NCBI GenBank assembly: GCA_029561305.1 | Contig: JAKQJG010000316.1 | Coordinates: 1-40,771 of the forward strand | Source: Bacteroidota bacterium | GTDB lineage: Bacteria > Bacteroidota > Bacteroidia > Chitinophagales > Chitinophagaceae | Reading direction: 5' to 3' | Length of the DNA: 40,771 bases | Part shown: piece by piece, positions 6,531-15,574 of the stretch | Numbering within the stretch: position 1 is the first letter of the stretch | Layout: each line of letters starts with the position of its first letter | Program-made: the position numbers and the translations under genes | Notes under the pieces: generated by a model | What the model saw: the letters and a program-made list of their open reading frames with translations, nothing else | Databases searched by the model: none | What the model was told of the DNA's origin: nothing

Positions 6531-9263
6531 TTATTGTGGTTCCTGGCCCAGCATAAAGGTGAACTTAAAGGCGTTCTTAATTGGTTCACCTGCTTTTATC
6601 CTGTCAAATCCTATTCCATAATCAAAACCGAGCAGTCCAAACATAGGCAGGAAGAAACGCATACCTACACCAGCCGAGCGCCGAAGCCTGAAAGGATTGT
6701 AATCTTTAAAGCTGTACCATCCATTGGCCGCTTCAAAGAATGCCAGGCCATAAATAGTGCTGCTTGGATTGGTGCTGAATGGATAGCGCAACTCCACCGT
6801 GTATTTGTTAAAAATGGTAAAGTATTCTGATGGGTTTACGTTCTCCGGATTTATTTTGGGATCCGAGCTTGCATAAATGGGGTACCCCCTGTGTGCAATG
6901 ATATCATAGCCTAATAAACCAAAGTTATTGCTCAAGCCTGCATCACCCACCTGGAAACGCTCAAATGGTGATATATTTCTTTCGCTGCTATACTTGCCAA
7001 TAAAACCATACTTGGCTGCTACTTTCAGGATAAATTGCCTGTTTTTTTCTGCACCCTTTGCCACACCAATGGGAACATAATACTCTCCTGTAAATAACCA
7101 TTTGTGAAATTCAGGAAGTTTGTATTCATTGTCTCCTTCGTTAAACATGCCAAGTGCAGTGTAAGGTAAAGTGAACTGGCCGCTTAAGATAAAATTGGAA
7201 CCGCCGGTTGGAAATATGGGACTGCCTGATGCAGCATACCTGGCCAATGCCAGCCGCAGACTTATATTGGTTGATGTTCCATTGTTGAGGCCTCCAAAAC
7301 CACTTACATTATAGTTGCGGAGTTTGTATTGCTGGAAGTTGATAGAAGTAGTAAGAGAAAAATAGTCATCAGGCCATTTTAGCTGTTTGCCAAGCGCTAC
7401 ACTGGCTCCCAATATTCTCAGGAAAGAAGTGTCACCACATTTTCTGCAAAAGTTGCCAAATTGGTCAAATGAATTGGTCTGTTTTGTATTATAAAAGCTT
7501 ACAGAAAACGAGTTACGCTTTTTACCTCCCAGCCAGGGTTCGGTAAAAGAAAGATTGTATGTACGGAACGCACGGCCATTGGATTGTATCCTGGCACTCA
7601 GCTTTTGCCCGCTGCCTGATGGAAGCGGATCCCAGGTGCTTTTCTTAAAAATATTATCTAAAGAAAAGTTATTGAATGTAATTCCCAATGTGCCAGTTAA
7701 ACCGATACCTCCACCAAAACCTGCAGACAATTCGAGCTGGTCATTTGATTTTTCTTCCACCGCCCAGCTGATATCAACTGTTCCGTTATCTGCATTAGGA
7801 ACGATGTTAGGAACGATCTTTTCAGGGTTGAAAAAACCTAACTGACCCAGTTCCCTCTGTGTACGGATAATATCCGAGCGGCTGAATTTTTCTCCAGGCA
7901 CCGTTCTCAACTCACGGCGGATTACATAGTCCTTGGTTTTGTCGTTGCCAGTAATATCAACCTTGCCGATAGTAGCCTGCGGCCCTTCCGTCATACGAAT
8001 TTCAAAATCGATCGTATCGTTATACACAGATGTTTCAACCGGGTCTAAGCGGAAGAACAGGTAACCATCATCCATGTAAAGACTTTGAATATCGCCACCT
8101 TCTGCGCTCGCCTGCCTGCCCAGTCTTTTGTTTAAAATATCAATATTATAAACATCCCCTTTCTTGATACCCAGCAACATATTGAGTATTGAATCGGTAT
8201 ACTTGGTATTTCCACGCCAGTTGATATCTCCAAAATAATATTTACTGCCTTCATCCACTTTTACATGGATATCAAGATTTCCTTTTTCGTTTGCAATTTC
8301 TTTGTGGTCAATGATCACCGCGTCCCTGTATCCTTCTGCATTGTAATAATCCAGCACGCTTATCCTGTCTTCATCATATTTCTGCTGGTTGAATTTGGAA
8401 GAAGCAAAAAGCTTAAAACGAAAGTAAGGATCAATATAGTCCTTGGTTTTAGAGGGAGAAAGAAAACCAAAATCCTGGAGGTATTGGGCAAAACTGATCG
8501 TTTTAGCCGTATCATTATAGGGGCTGCTGTACTTAGGAGGGTTAAGGGTAAACCTTGATTTTTCCTTTGTTCCCTTCATTTGCTTTTTTAGCTTACCATC
8601 GGTAACTGCCTCGTTGCCAACAAAATTTACCGAGTTAATTTTTACTTTATTTCCCTTGTTAATATTGAAAGTCAGCAGCACAGAGTTCTGTGATCCTTTG
8701 GCGGGCTCTTCGGTTAGGGTTACCGTTGCATTGCGGTAAGATTTTTCAGCATAAAAACTCTTTATCGCATCCAGGGCGCTTACCTTCATATTATCTGTAA
8801 CTACCTTGTCTCTTGCCAGTGCTGTTTTTGCTTCCAGGTCTTCTTTCTCCGCTTTTTTTATTCCCAAAAATCTAACTTCTGCCAGCCGGGGTCTTTCTGT
8901 GATGGCAAGTTCTACGTAAATGTTATTTCCTACAAGGTTGGTAATACTCACTTCCACATCCGCAATCAGGTTTTGTCTCCATAGTTTAGAGATGGCTTTA
9001 CCAAAAGCGTCGGTGCCGGGAATCGTAACCTTATCGCCGACAGCAAGCCCGGATATTGAAATGATCAAATTGGGATCGAAAGACTGGTTGCCCGTTACGG
9101 CAATCCCTGCAACGGTGTATTCAGTTGGCCTGTTGTTGAATATTTCTATCAGCCTTGGGTTTACTGAAACCTTGGGAGAATCAGGCATCTCTTGCGCAGC
9201 TGCCTGGTAGGCGCTAAAGAAAGAAAGTACAATAAATAAACAGTTCTGGTAAATCCTCTGCAT
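6531..9263 (-). CDS. bamA: outer membrane protein assembly factor BamA
   Basis: Core of the Bam machine that folds beta-barrel proteins into the outer membrane. From ATG 9263 the product is 910 aa with a signal peptide (MQRIYQNCLFIVLSFFSAY, cleavage near AAAQ). Five POTRA-type repeats are visible by their GN/GI pattern: VTGNQSF, FLGIKKA, FVGNEAV, WRGNTKY and ITGNDKTK; POTRA3 carries an extra insertion. The barrel begins near ELSAGFGGG. The C-terminus ends FTFMLGQEPQ, so it lacks a plain terminal Phe. A Cys-x2-Cys pair lies in the barrel half (7437-7448), which is unusual. A longer frame to 9347 has no added signal value. Flanked by uppS and ompH. Confidence 0.95.
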   Translation of the reverse strand: MQRIYQNCLFIVLSFFSAYQAAAQEMPDSPKVSVNPRLIEIFNNRPTEYTVAGIAVTGNQSFDPNLIISISGLAVGDKVTIPGTDAFGKAISKLWRQNLIADVEVSITNLVGNNIYVELAITERPRLAEVRFLGIKKAEKEDLEAKTALARDKVVTDNMKVSALDAIKSFYAEKSYRNATVTLTEEPAKGSQNSVLLTFNINKGNKVKINSVNFVGNEAVTDGKLKKQMKGTKEKSRFTLNPPKYSSPYNDTAKTISFAQYLQDFGFLSPSKTKDYIDPYFRFKLFASSKFNQQKYDEDRISVLDYYNAEGYRDAVIIDHKEIANEKGNLDIHVKVDEGSKYYFGDINWRGNTKYTDSILNMLLGIKKGDVYNIDILNKRLGRQASAEGGDIQSLYMDDGYLFFRLDPVETSVYNDTIDFEIRMTEGPQATIGKVDITGNDKTKDYVIRRELRTVPGEKFSRSDIIRTQRELGQLGFFNPEKIVPNIVPNADNGTVDISWAVEEKSNDQLELSAGFGGGIGLTGTLGITFNNFSLDNIFKKSTWDPLPSGSGQKLSARIQSNGRAFRTYNLSFTEPWLGGKKRNSFSVSFYNTKQTNSFDQFGNFCRKCGDTSFLRILGASVALGKQLKWPDDYFSLTTSINFQQYKLRNYNVSGFGGLNNGTSTNISLRLALARYAASGSPIFPTGGSNFILSGQFTLPYTALGMFNEGDNEYKLPEFHKWLFTGEYYVPIGVAKGAEKNRQFILKVAAKYGFIGKYSSERNISPFERFQVGDAGLSNNFGLLGYDIIAHRGYPIYASSDPKINPENVNPSEYFTIFNKYTVELRYPFSTNPSSTIYGLAFFEAANGWYSFKDYNPFRLRRSAGVGMRFFLPMFGLLGFDYGIGFDRIKAGEPIKNAFKFTFMLGQEPQ

Positions 9264-9373
9264 CAAATGTATTTTACGGGCGGCAATATACTTGCTATTA
9301 TTAAAAGTATTTGTTAAACAATCCTCTGCCGCTGCTGTATGCAACAACAGAATTCTATATTGGTAAAGCCTGC

Positions 9374-10135
9374 TTACCCTGCTAGATTCTCTTCTTTGCT
9401 CACCTGCTCGCCGGTTTTACCAAACCTTCTTTCTCTTTGCTGAAAATCAATAATGGCCTCATATAAATTTTCCTTCCTGAAATCAGGCCATCTTGTATTG
9501 GTGAAATACAATTCTGCATAAGCCAGTTGGTATAATAAAAAGTTGCTGATCCGGTATTCGCCACTTGTTCTTATCATCAGTTCCGGATCGGGAAAACCAC
9601 TTGTGGTCAAATAATTTTGTAATGTTTCCTGGGTAATGGCAGCCGGGTCAAGAGCGCCATTTTTTACATCCGTTGCAATATTTTTTACAGCATTTACCAG
9701 TTCCCAGCGGCTGCTATAACTCAATGCCATTACTAAGTTGAGGCCGGTATTGACATTCGTTTCTTCCAATGCTTCCTCCAGTGCTCTTCTCGCATTAGCC
9801 GGCAGCATTTCCAGGTCGCCGATCACATGCAATTTGATATTATTTTTATTGAGGGTGGGCACTTCCTTCCTGATCGTGTCAACCAGAATTTCCATTAAAC
9901 CACTAACCTCGTTGGCAGGCCTGTCCCAGTTTTCGGTGCTGAAAGCATAGAGCGTGAGGTACTCAATACCAAGTTCTGCACAGCCTTCTACAATATTACG
10001 TACGCTTTCCACGCCATGCAGGTGACCAAACAGCCTGTCCTCCCCTTTTTCCTGCGCCCATCTTCCATTACCATCCATAATGATAGCAATATGTTTGGGA
10101 AGCCGGTTTGTATCAATTTTATCGAGTTCACTCAT
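9374..10135 (-). CDS. uppS: polyprenyl diphosphate synthase (undecaprenyl-PP synthase)
   Basis: Cytoplasmic cis-prenyltransferase that elongates farnesyl-PP with isopentenyl-PP to the C55 lipid carrier for wall and glycan synthesis. The product is 253 aa, the same as E. coli UppS. Motifs: HIAIIMDGNGRWA with catalytic Asp21, the LTLYAFSTENW segment, and RTSGEYRISNFLLYQLAY plus ELYFTNTRWPDF near the C-terminus that bind IPP pyrophosphate. An ATG 15 bp further upstream (10150) is possible; I chose MSELDK because related proteins start near there. A -7 box lies at 10167-10174. bamA follows after 110 bp. Confidence 0.95.
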   Translation of the reverse strand: MSELDKIDTNRLPKHIAIIMDGNGRWAQEKGEDRLFGHLHGVESVRNIVEGCAELGIEYLTLYAFSTENWDRPANEVSGLMEILVDTIRKEVPTLNKNNIKLHVIGDLEMLPANARRALEEALEETNVNTGLNLVMALSYSSRWELVNAVKNIATDVKNGALDPAAITQETLQNYLTTSGFPDPELMIRTSGEYRISNFLLYQLAYAELYFTNTRWPDFRKENLYEAIIDFQQRERRFGKTGEQVSKEENLAG

Positions 10136-10166
10136 AGCGCTGAAAAGCATCTTTTAACTAAGGGCG

Positions 10167-10174
10167 CAAAAGTA
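10167..10174 (-). promoter_or_regulatory. -7 promoter box for uppS
   Basis: Minus-strand TACTTTTG followed by CGC, an exact TAnnTTTG match, 16-31 nt before the two possible uppS starts. This suggests that uppS-bamA-ompH-ompH-murI has its own promoter and is no longer dependent on readthrough from porG across the inserted cargo gene. Confidence 0.6.
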
Positions 10175-10351
10175 ATGAAATTTAGCGGGAATAAGCGTTT
10201 GGAAGGAATGTATGTGGTTTGATAAAATCACCTGCACACACTAAAAGAACACAAGTGTTGGCCAACTTTGTTGGTGCCTGATTTACAGATCAATACTTTA
10301 CAGGATAGAAATGGGTTAAAGGGAACGTGGAATATGCTTTCGTCAGAGACT

Positions 10352-13300
10352 CTACATTTTTACCAATTTACCTTTATAGGTTACTTTATCAATTTTCAAA
10401 GTATAAAAATATATGCCGGCAGGCAGTGATGAAATATTAAACTGCTGCGTATTGGTAAATTGGGTCATCCGCACGCCGGAGGCATTGAATATTACAGCCT
10501 CCTGCGCCAGCACCGGTTCCCCATTTTGCAAACACCTGAATACACCAGTGCCCGGGTTGGGATAGATCACCACCCTAATATCCGAACTGGCGGGAGTAGC
10601 GGAAAGTCCGCAAGCATTTTTTTGCTGCAGGTATTGCTTGTCATCTCCCACCCTTTTAGTTACCACGCAACTCATTCCTGTTTTTAAACTCACAATAGCA
10701 TTGGGAGAAATAACAGCGGGCAATTCAACCACCTGTTTATTATCGAACTGATACCATTTCTGTGCATCATATACTTCCCAGGATAAACTGGCGGCATTGT
10801 TCATTGCTTTCAACTGTGTAATGCAGGCAGTACCGCCTTCTTTAATGGTGGCAATAAAATCATTTTGTGTACAGGGCTTTCTTTGGGCATACCATTCAAT
10901 ATTACTGATGTTGGCAAAACATAACCGTGCCTGTTCCATCTTAACCACATGCCAGAAAACACCTGTATGCGATGACGGTAGCTGAAGATAAAACAACCCG
11001 GAATCTGATGTATTGATAATTTTTGGCTCAACGGTATTTTCCTGTTCATCTTTAAAAACAAAGGTCCGGCTGATCTCCTCCGCTGTTACAAACCCTGCGC
11101 CACCTGGGTTTGAATTGTTTACACTAAAGAAAACTTTATCAATACCGGAAGGTACATAAAACCAGCCCGGAAGGCTTAGCAGATCGCCGCGGTAATTTTC
11201 TACACTGCTGCCAAAGAATGGCCCGTTCTTATAAAAGTAATTTCCATTGGTGGTAATGGTTATTGCAGCGGATGATTTGTATTTGGAACTGATAGACAGT
11301 TTGTAAGTTCCGGCCTGTGGAAGATCAATATGAATGATGCCTGCCCCGCTGTTTTTATCAATGGTATAATCTTTAAGGATACCGATTGCTTTGTTCACAT
11401 CTTCCACTGTAATATTGATAAGGCCCTTACCCGGCATATCAAATTTGGGGTTGAATTTTACCGTAAAGCTGCCCGCCTTTTCTGCCAGTAAATAAAATTC
11501 ACTCCTGGCGGTGTAGTCTTTGCCGTTAGTAAAGCCCAGCTGCACGTTGATCTTGTCAAGCGGCAACATATTGCTTATATCAAACTGCGTTTGTATTGCC
11601 GCAGCATCTTTAAAAGAATAGTTACTGATCAGCTGTGTTTGAGAAGCAAGGTCTGCATTAAAAGAACTGGTGATCTCTTCCGCTGTTATCAATGGCAACC
11701 GGCCGTTGCTGTACACCGTTCCATTGGTGATATTGAACCGCTCATAAATATTGTCTGTTTCGTTATACTGCCGCACCACATTGTTGATGAGCACACTGCT
11801 GTTTACTAACTGCAGGCGGCATATTTTAGCGAGGTACAAACACAAAGCTTCCCCCTTTTCTGCTTTGTTTGCAGCAGACCGCTGGTCAAATGTCCAGTCG
11901 TAGTAAAGCACCATATAATGCAGGAATGCTTTTAATTCGTTTACTCTTGTCCGTATAATGGGATCGGCATGTAAGGTTTCTGTGTCTGCCTGTTTTACTA
12001 ACTGCAGGTAATAGGGTAGTTTATATTTGTTATCCTGGAGGCCATTGTACACGGTAACAGTTTTATCATCGCTCCAGCTAAGTAATAATTTGTAAATGGT
12101 TCCTGATGCTTCACCAAAAAGGCTGCAAAACTCTTTCAGTTTACTGTCAATGGACTCATCATTTTTTAAAGCTGTATTGGCTGCCAGCAAAAAAGGCAGG
12201 CTGGCAAATTTGGATGCAGAGGCTTCCCATATTATACCCTGGCTGTTTTTTTCTTTTAAGCGCTGTATGGTTTGCTCCAGGTCTTTCAGGTAAAAAGAAG
12301 GTGTTTCGCCACTCCATTGAGCAAGGTTGAGGTAATGGTACTCAGAAATTTGATTGGATCTGCCATACCACCTGTTCATCAGTCCCTTGGCACTGGTTTC
12401 AAAATGGAAAGCAGTGGGCACTACCTGCACGTCAATATTTTGGTGGATAGTAATTTTAGAAGACGGCACATCTGCATGACTGTCGTATGCATACAGTTGA
12501 AAAGTTTTGCCCGGCAGGCTGTTGCTTATTGCAGCAGCCGTAAAATTAGCCAGCAAAAAATGCTGGTCGCTTTCCCTGGGGAATGCTTTATTGCCACAGT
12601 CATTTGTTTCTGAATTGGCCCATTTTGCCCCATCAGGAACTTCTATACCGATATTTCCATAATTGTACTCAAAGTTTTTTACATAATTGGCATACAATGC
12701 CGTGTTGCCAAAAATGGTGTTTCGAAAACTGCTGTATTTATTTTCTATCCCGTTTGCCCATAATTGCATTGCTGCCACATTATTGATATCGGGAACAGAC
12801 TGCCCTGTTGCGGCCCTGGACCCATTGTAAGGTGCCACATAACAGGGATTGTTTTGCAATTCGGTTTTGTAGGCAGGCGTAAGTACATCATCGCGGTGGC
12901 CGGCAAACCGATAAGCGCCCACCATATTATTACGTCGCTGGTATAATGCATATTCATGGCCTAACTCACCGTAATAGGTATCCCAGTAGTAATTGCTGTT
13001 CCTGTCCATTGCCCAGGTATTGCAGCCCCCGCTGATAAACCAGTTTTTGTATTTAAAGTGGCATGTATACGTGGTATCAATATGTTTATAGGGCGAATTA
13101 AGAACGGGTATGACTTCCCAAACAGAGCCGGGCTGGTAAAACCGAAAACCTAACTGGTACAAGTATTCGTACACACCATAGCAAAGGCCGTTATCCTGCC
13201 CTGCAGTAAAACTGATTAAATTAGTTCCATTGCTTTTTACTTTACAAGTTTGATTGGCTGTTATCGACTGATCATAAATCAACACGATGCCGCCTGAGGG

Positions 13301-13495
13301 CATGGTAGTACTGTATTGCTCTGCAGTAAAGTGACTTCCTGCCACCGCCTTTTGCAGTTGCATCGCCATATCTTCGGCAGTTGACCGCAGCAATTGCGAT
13401 TGCCCCGCAGGATAATAAACAGTTTGCGCCTGTAAGTTTACATAAGCCAATAGACCGACAGCTGCTGTAAGCAGGTACTTCCGGATGAACGCCAT
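10352..13495 (-). CDS. T9SS-secreted protein with DUF4838-like domain
   Basis: Large extracellular or surface protein of 1047 aa. The N-terminal signal peptide (MAFIRKYLLTAAVGLLAYV, cleavage near LQAQ) is followed by an alpha-glucuronidase-like N-terminal region (AEDMAMQLQKAV at about 41-52; CYGVYEYLYQLGFRFYQPG). A central domain has the DUF4838 pattern (LYAYDSHADVPS, then an aromatic-rich stretch and WEASAS), a family found in glycan-degrading loci. The middle third (about 640-960) is beta-rich, probably Ig-like or carbohydrate-binding. The last 75 residues are a type A T9SS sorting domain: VVIYPNPGTG, then ISSLPAGIYFYTL and GKLVKM. It is likely a glycan-active enzyme or lectin; catalytic residues are not identified. 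It stands between porG and uppS, which are usually adjacent. Confidence 0.85.
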   Translation of the reverse strand: MAFIRKYLLTAAVGLLAYVNLQAQTVYYPAGQSQLLRSTAEDMAMQLQKAVAGSHFTAEQYSTTMPSGGIVLIYDQSITANQTCKVKSNGTNLISFTAGQDNGLCYGVYEYLYQLGFRFYQPGSVWEVIPVLNSPYKHIDTTYTCHFKYKNWFISGGCNTWAMDRNSNYYWDTYYGELGHEYALYQRRNNMVGAYRFAGHRDDVLTPAYKTELQNNPCYVAPYNGSRAATGQSVPDINNVAAMQLWANGIENKYSSFRNTIFGNTALYANYVKNFEYNYGNIGIEVPDGAKWANSETNDCGNKAFPRESDQHFLLANFTAAAISNSLPGKTFQLYAYDSHADVPSSKITIHQNIDVQVVPTAFHFETSAKGLMNRWYGRSNQISEYHYLNLAQWSGETPSFYLKDLEQTIQRLKEKNSQGIIWEASASKFASLPFLLAANTALKNDESIDSKLKEFCSLFGEASGTIYKLLLSWSDDKTVTVYNGLQDNKYKLPYYLQLVKQADTETLHADPIIRTRVNELKAFLHYMVLYYDWTFDQRSAANKAEKGEALCLYLAKICRLQLVNSSVLINNVVRQYNETDNIYERFNITNGTVYSNGRLPLITAEEITSSFNADLASQTQLISNYSFKDAAAIQTQFDISNMLPLDKINVQLGFTNGKDYTARSEFYLLAEKAGSFTVKFNPKFDMPGKGLINITVEDVNKAIGILKDYTIDKNSGAGIIHIDLPQAGTYKLSISSKYKSSAAITITTNGNYFYKNGPFFGSSVENYRGDLLSLPGWFYVPSGIDKVFFSVNNSNPGGAGFVTAEEISRTFVFKDEQENTVEPKIINTSDSGLFYLQLPSSHTGVFWHVVKMEQARLCFANISNIEWYAQRKPCTQNDFIATIKEGGTACITQLKAMNNAASLSWEVYDAQKWYQFDNKQVVELPAVISPNAIVSLKTGMSCVVTKRVGDDKQYLQQKNACGLSATPASSDIRVVIYPNPGTGVFRCLQNGEPVLAQEAVIFNASGVRMTQFTNTQQFNISSLPAGIYFYTLKIDKVTYKGKLVKM

Positions 13496-13628
13496 AGTAT
13501 AAGTTTGGTAGTGAACTAACTATGGTTCAACACAGAAAAATTGAATTAAGATGGAATTTCGGTACAGATATCAGAGGGTAGTAGCCGGATTGCTTTTTCG
13601 AAGATAGGGGAATTATTTGTAACCCGGC

Positions 13629-13661
13629 AAAAAAAATACCGGGAAAATACAATCCCGGTAT
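13629..13661 (-). terminator. Rho-independent terminator after porG
   Basis: Minus strand: ATACCGGGA / TCCCGGTAT (9 bp) with an 8-nt loop and eight T. It lies between porG and the T9SS cargo gene, so the cargo gene needs its own promoter. Confidence 0.9.
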
Positions 13662-13684
13662 CTAATATATTGATAGCTTACTAC

Positions 13685-14539
13685 TTAAAAATCAGAAGGG
13701 CATTTATAGGAACTGATATTAAATGAAATGCCAATCTCAGCAATCACATACTGGTCTTTTTGTTTGCTCCATCCACGCTGGCGGCCTTCAGCACCAATCA
13801 CATTCGCTGTTTTTTCATAGCTCCTGTCCTGTAAGGCAAGTGCTGTTGGGTTAGTGAATTTATCAGATCCCACATATGTGGCACTTACATCATCTAAATA
13901 ATCTGTAAAGGTTAAGCGCTGGGCTATTTGAAAAGAAATATTGAATTTGTTGTTCACATTGTATTTGATACCCATCCCGATAGGTACACACATGGCCATG
14001 CTGCCATAAGGTTTTCTTGTTTTGCCGGTGGCTGCATCGGTATAAGAAATATTCTGGCCTTCGGTACCTAACGGACGTAAATAATATTTTTTACTGGCCA
14101 GGTAGGCGTAGGGATTATAACTAAATACGCCAATACCCAGGGTAATATAGGGTGTAAAATTATGCTGGGGGTCATCCGGCTGAAACTTAAAGAAATTAAA
14201 GTCCCCGGATAGCGCTATCTCCAGGATATCAGTATTAAAACTGAGGTTCCTTAGTTTTTGATAATCGTTCTTACTATAAACATCACTGTAACCCAGTTGA
14301 GCATAATGTACAGCCAGCCTGGCCGACAGGTAATTGTTGAACTGCTTACGGTAAAAGGCACCAATGGCAATTTTGGGCCTGTTGAGCGAGGCCCTGGTAT
14401 TTAGGTCGCCAAAATAATGGGCTGCGCCAATGGTTACACCAAATTCTCCTTGTAATACGTTTGGGTTAAAGCGCTCCTGGGCAAAAAGACTGCCCGTAAA
14501 AGCTGCCATGAAAAAAGCAGATAGGATGATTTTCTTCAT
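13685..14539 (-). CDS. porG: PorG-like outer-membrane component (DUF6089) of T9SS
   Basis: A 284-aa beta-barrel-type protein with signal peptide MKKIILSAFFMAAFTGSLF. Its start after cleavage (GEFGVTIGAAHYFGDLNT) and its repeated strands (AVHYAQLGYSD, YITLGIGVFSYNP, GMGIKYNVNNKFNISF) are typical of the DUF6089 family, to which PorG of the Porphyromonas T9SS belongs. Position between nadK and uppS is the usual place for this family in Bacteroidota. Its presence agrees with the T9SS cargo gene next door and with gldC nearby. A dedicated secretion role in this organism is inferred from family and context. Confidence 0.85.
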   Translation of the reverse strand: MKKIILSAFFMAAFTGSLFAQERFNPNVLQGEFGVTIGAAHYFGDLNTRASLNRPKIAIGAFYRKQFNNYLSARLAVHYAQLGYSDVYSKNDYQKLRNLSFNTDILEIALSGDFNFFKFQPDDPQHNFTPYITLGIGVFSYNPYAYLASKKYYLRPLGTEGQNISYTDAATGKTRKPYGSMAMCVPIGMGIKYNVNNKFNISFQIAQRLTFTDYLDDVSATYVGSDKFTNPTALALQDRSYEKTANVIGAEGRQRGWSKQKDQYVIAEIGISFNISSYKCPSDF

Positions 14540-14618
14540 AAACGCAAAATAAGGAATGTTTATTAAAAAAACCTGTTAACTCCTGTCAGCAGCGTTTGAA
14601 CCGGCGATGTAAATGCTG

Positions 14619-15497
14619 TTAGTTTCTTTTATCGAGACCCCATGAAAGCTTGTTCCTGAGCGTTTGCAAAAAATTATTTTCGTTGAGCCTGATCAGGTTG
14701 ACCTCAAATTTTTCCTTCCTTATGGCCAGTTGTACTTCTTTTGGCACTACGATGCGGCGGCTATCCAGGGTGCAAATGAAGTTGTCTGTACGGCCCTCCA
14801 CTTCAAAAGAAATGATGTTATCATCAGGAATAACAATGGGGCGGATATTTAAATTATGTGGTGCAATGGGAGTGATCACAAAACTGCCGCTCTCCGGAAA
14901 AACGATGGGACCATTACAACTTAAGGAATACCCTGTACTGCCGGTAGGTGTGGCCACTATCAAACCATCAGCCCAATAAGTATTTAAAAATTCACCGTTG
15001 AGGTAAGTGTGAATTTTTATCATGGACGAGGAATCTTTTTTCTGCAATGTAAATTCGTTCAATCCATACGGTATATCATCAAATACCGGGATGTCGGCAT
15101 CTACATGAATAAGTGTGCGCTTTTCTGTAACATACGTGCGTTGCGAAAGGGCACTGATAGCCGTTTGCAGTTCGTCTTTCCCAATATTGGCTAAAAAGCC
15201 CAAACGGCCATAATTGATTCCCAGCACAGGTATGCCTTTGTCCTGAACCAATGTTACGGTATCGAGCAAAGTGCCGTCTCCACCCAGGCTGATTAGACAG
15301 TCTATATCGTCATCCAGGTCTTTAGCTGAGCTGAACGTATCGTATTTGCCGCTAAGGTTGAGAGAGGAGTAAATCTTATTAAAAAAATCCTGGAAAAAAA
15401 CGGGCTCCATTTTATGTGCATACAATTCGGCCAAAAAAAACTCCATGTCTTTATTCTGGTTGTTCTCTATTCCCCTGCTGTATATGGCGATTTTCAT
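14619..15497 (-). CDS. nadK: NAD kinase
   Basis: Phosphorylates NAD to NADP with ATP or polyphosphate in the cytoplasm. The 292-aa sequence has the kinase motifs GGDGT at 72-76 (Asp75 as the catalytic base), Asn147-Glu148 in GLNEFTLQ, and TPTGSTGYSLS at 183-193 that binds NAD. Length matches bacterial NadK. ATG start; the gap of 79 bp to porG has no hairpin. A tandem TTCCCCTAA repeat lies in the 77-bp gap upstream. NadK is part of the conserved Bacteroidota envelope cluster although it is not an envelope enzyme. Confidence 0.95.
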   Translation of the reverse strand: MKIAIYSRGIENNQNKDMEFFLAELYAHKMEPVFFQDFFNKIYSSLNLSGKYDTFSSAKDLDDDIDCLISLGGDGTLLDTVTLVQDKGIPVLGINYGRLGFLANIGKDELQTAISALSQRTYVTEKRTLIHVDADIPVFDDIPYGLNEFTLQKKDSSSMIKIHTYLNGEFLNTYWADGLIVATPTGSTGYSLSCNGPIVFPESGSFVITPIAPHNLNIRPIVIPDDNIISFEVEGRTDNFICTLDSRRIVVPKEVQLAIRKEKFEVNLIRLNENNFLQTLRNKLSWGLDKRN

Positions 15498-15553
15498 CTT
15501 GTTGGCTTTGTAATTGAATAGTACGTTCTCCTAGGGACAACATTTATATTATA

Positions 15554-15573
15554 TTCCCCTAAGTTCCCCTAAA
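15554..15573. repeat. tandem 10-mer TTCCCCTAA(G/A) x2
   Basis: Two adjacent 10-bp units between nadK and the BamA-like gene; CCTAGG lies nearby at 15531-15536. The core CCCCTAA is shared with the palindromic word inside murI. Small and of uncertain meaning. Confidence 0.55.
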
Positions 15574-15574
15574 A

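Noticed and set aside
6482-6589. 36-aa longer N-terminus for the first OmpH
   Set aside because: Would place the clear signal peptide internally and overlap the bamA end.
9264-9271. minus-strand TACATTTG (exact -7 consensus) directly before bamA ATG
   Set aside because: Transcription from it would begin inside the bamA codons; likely chance.
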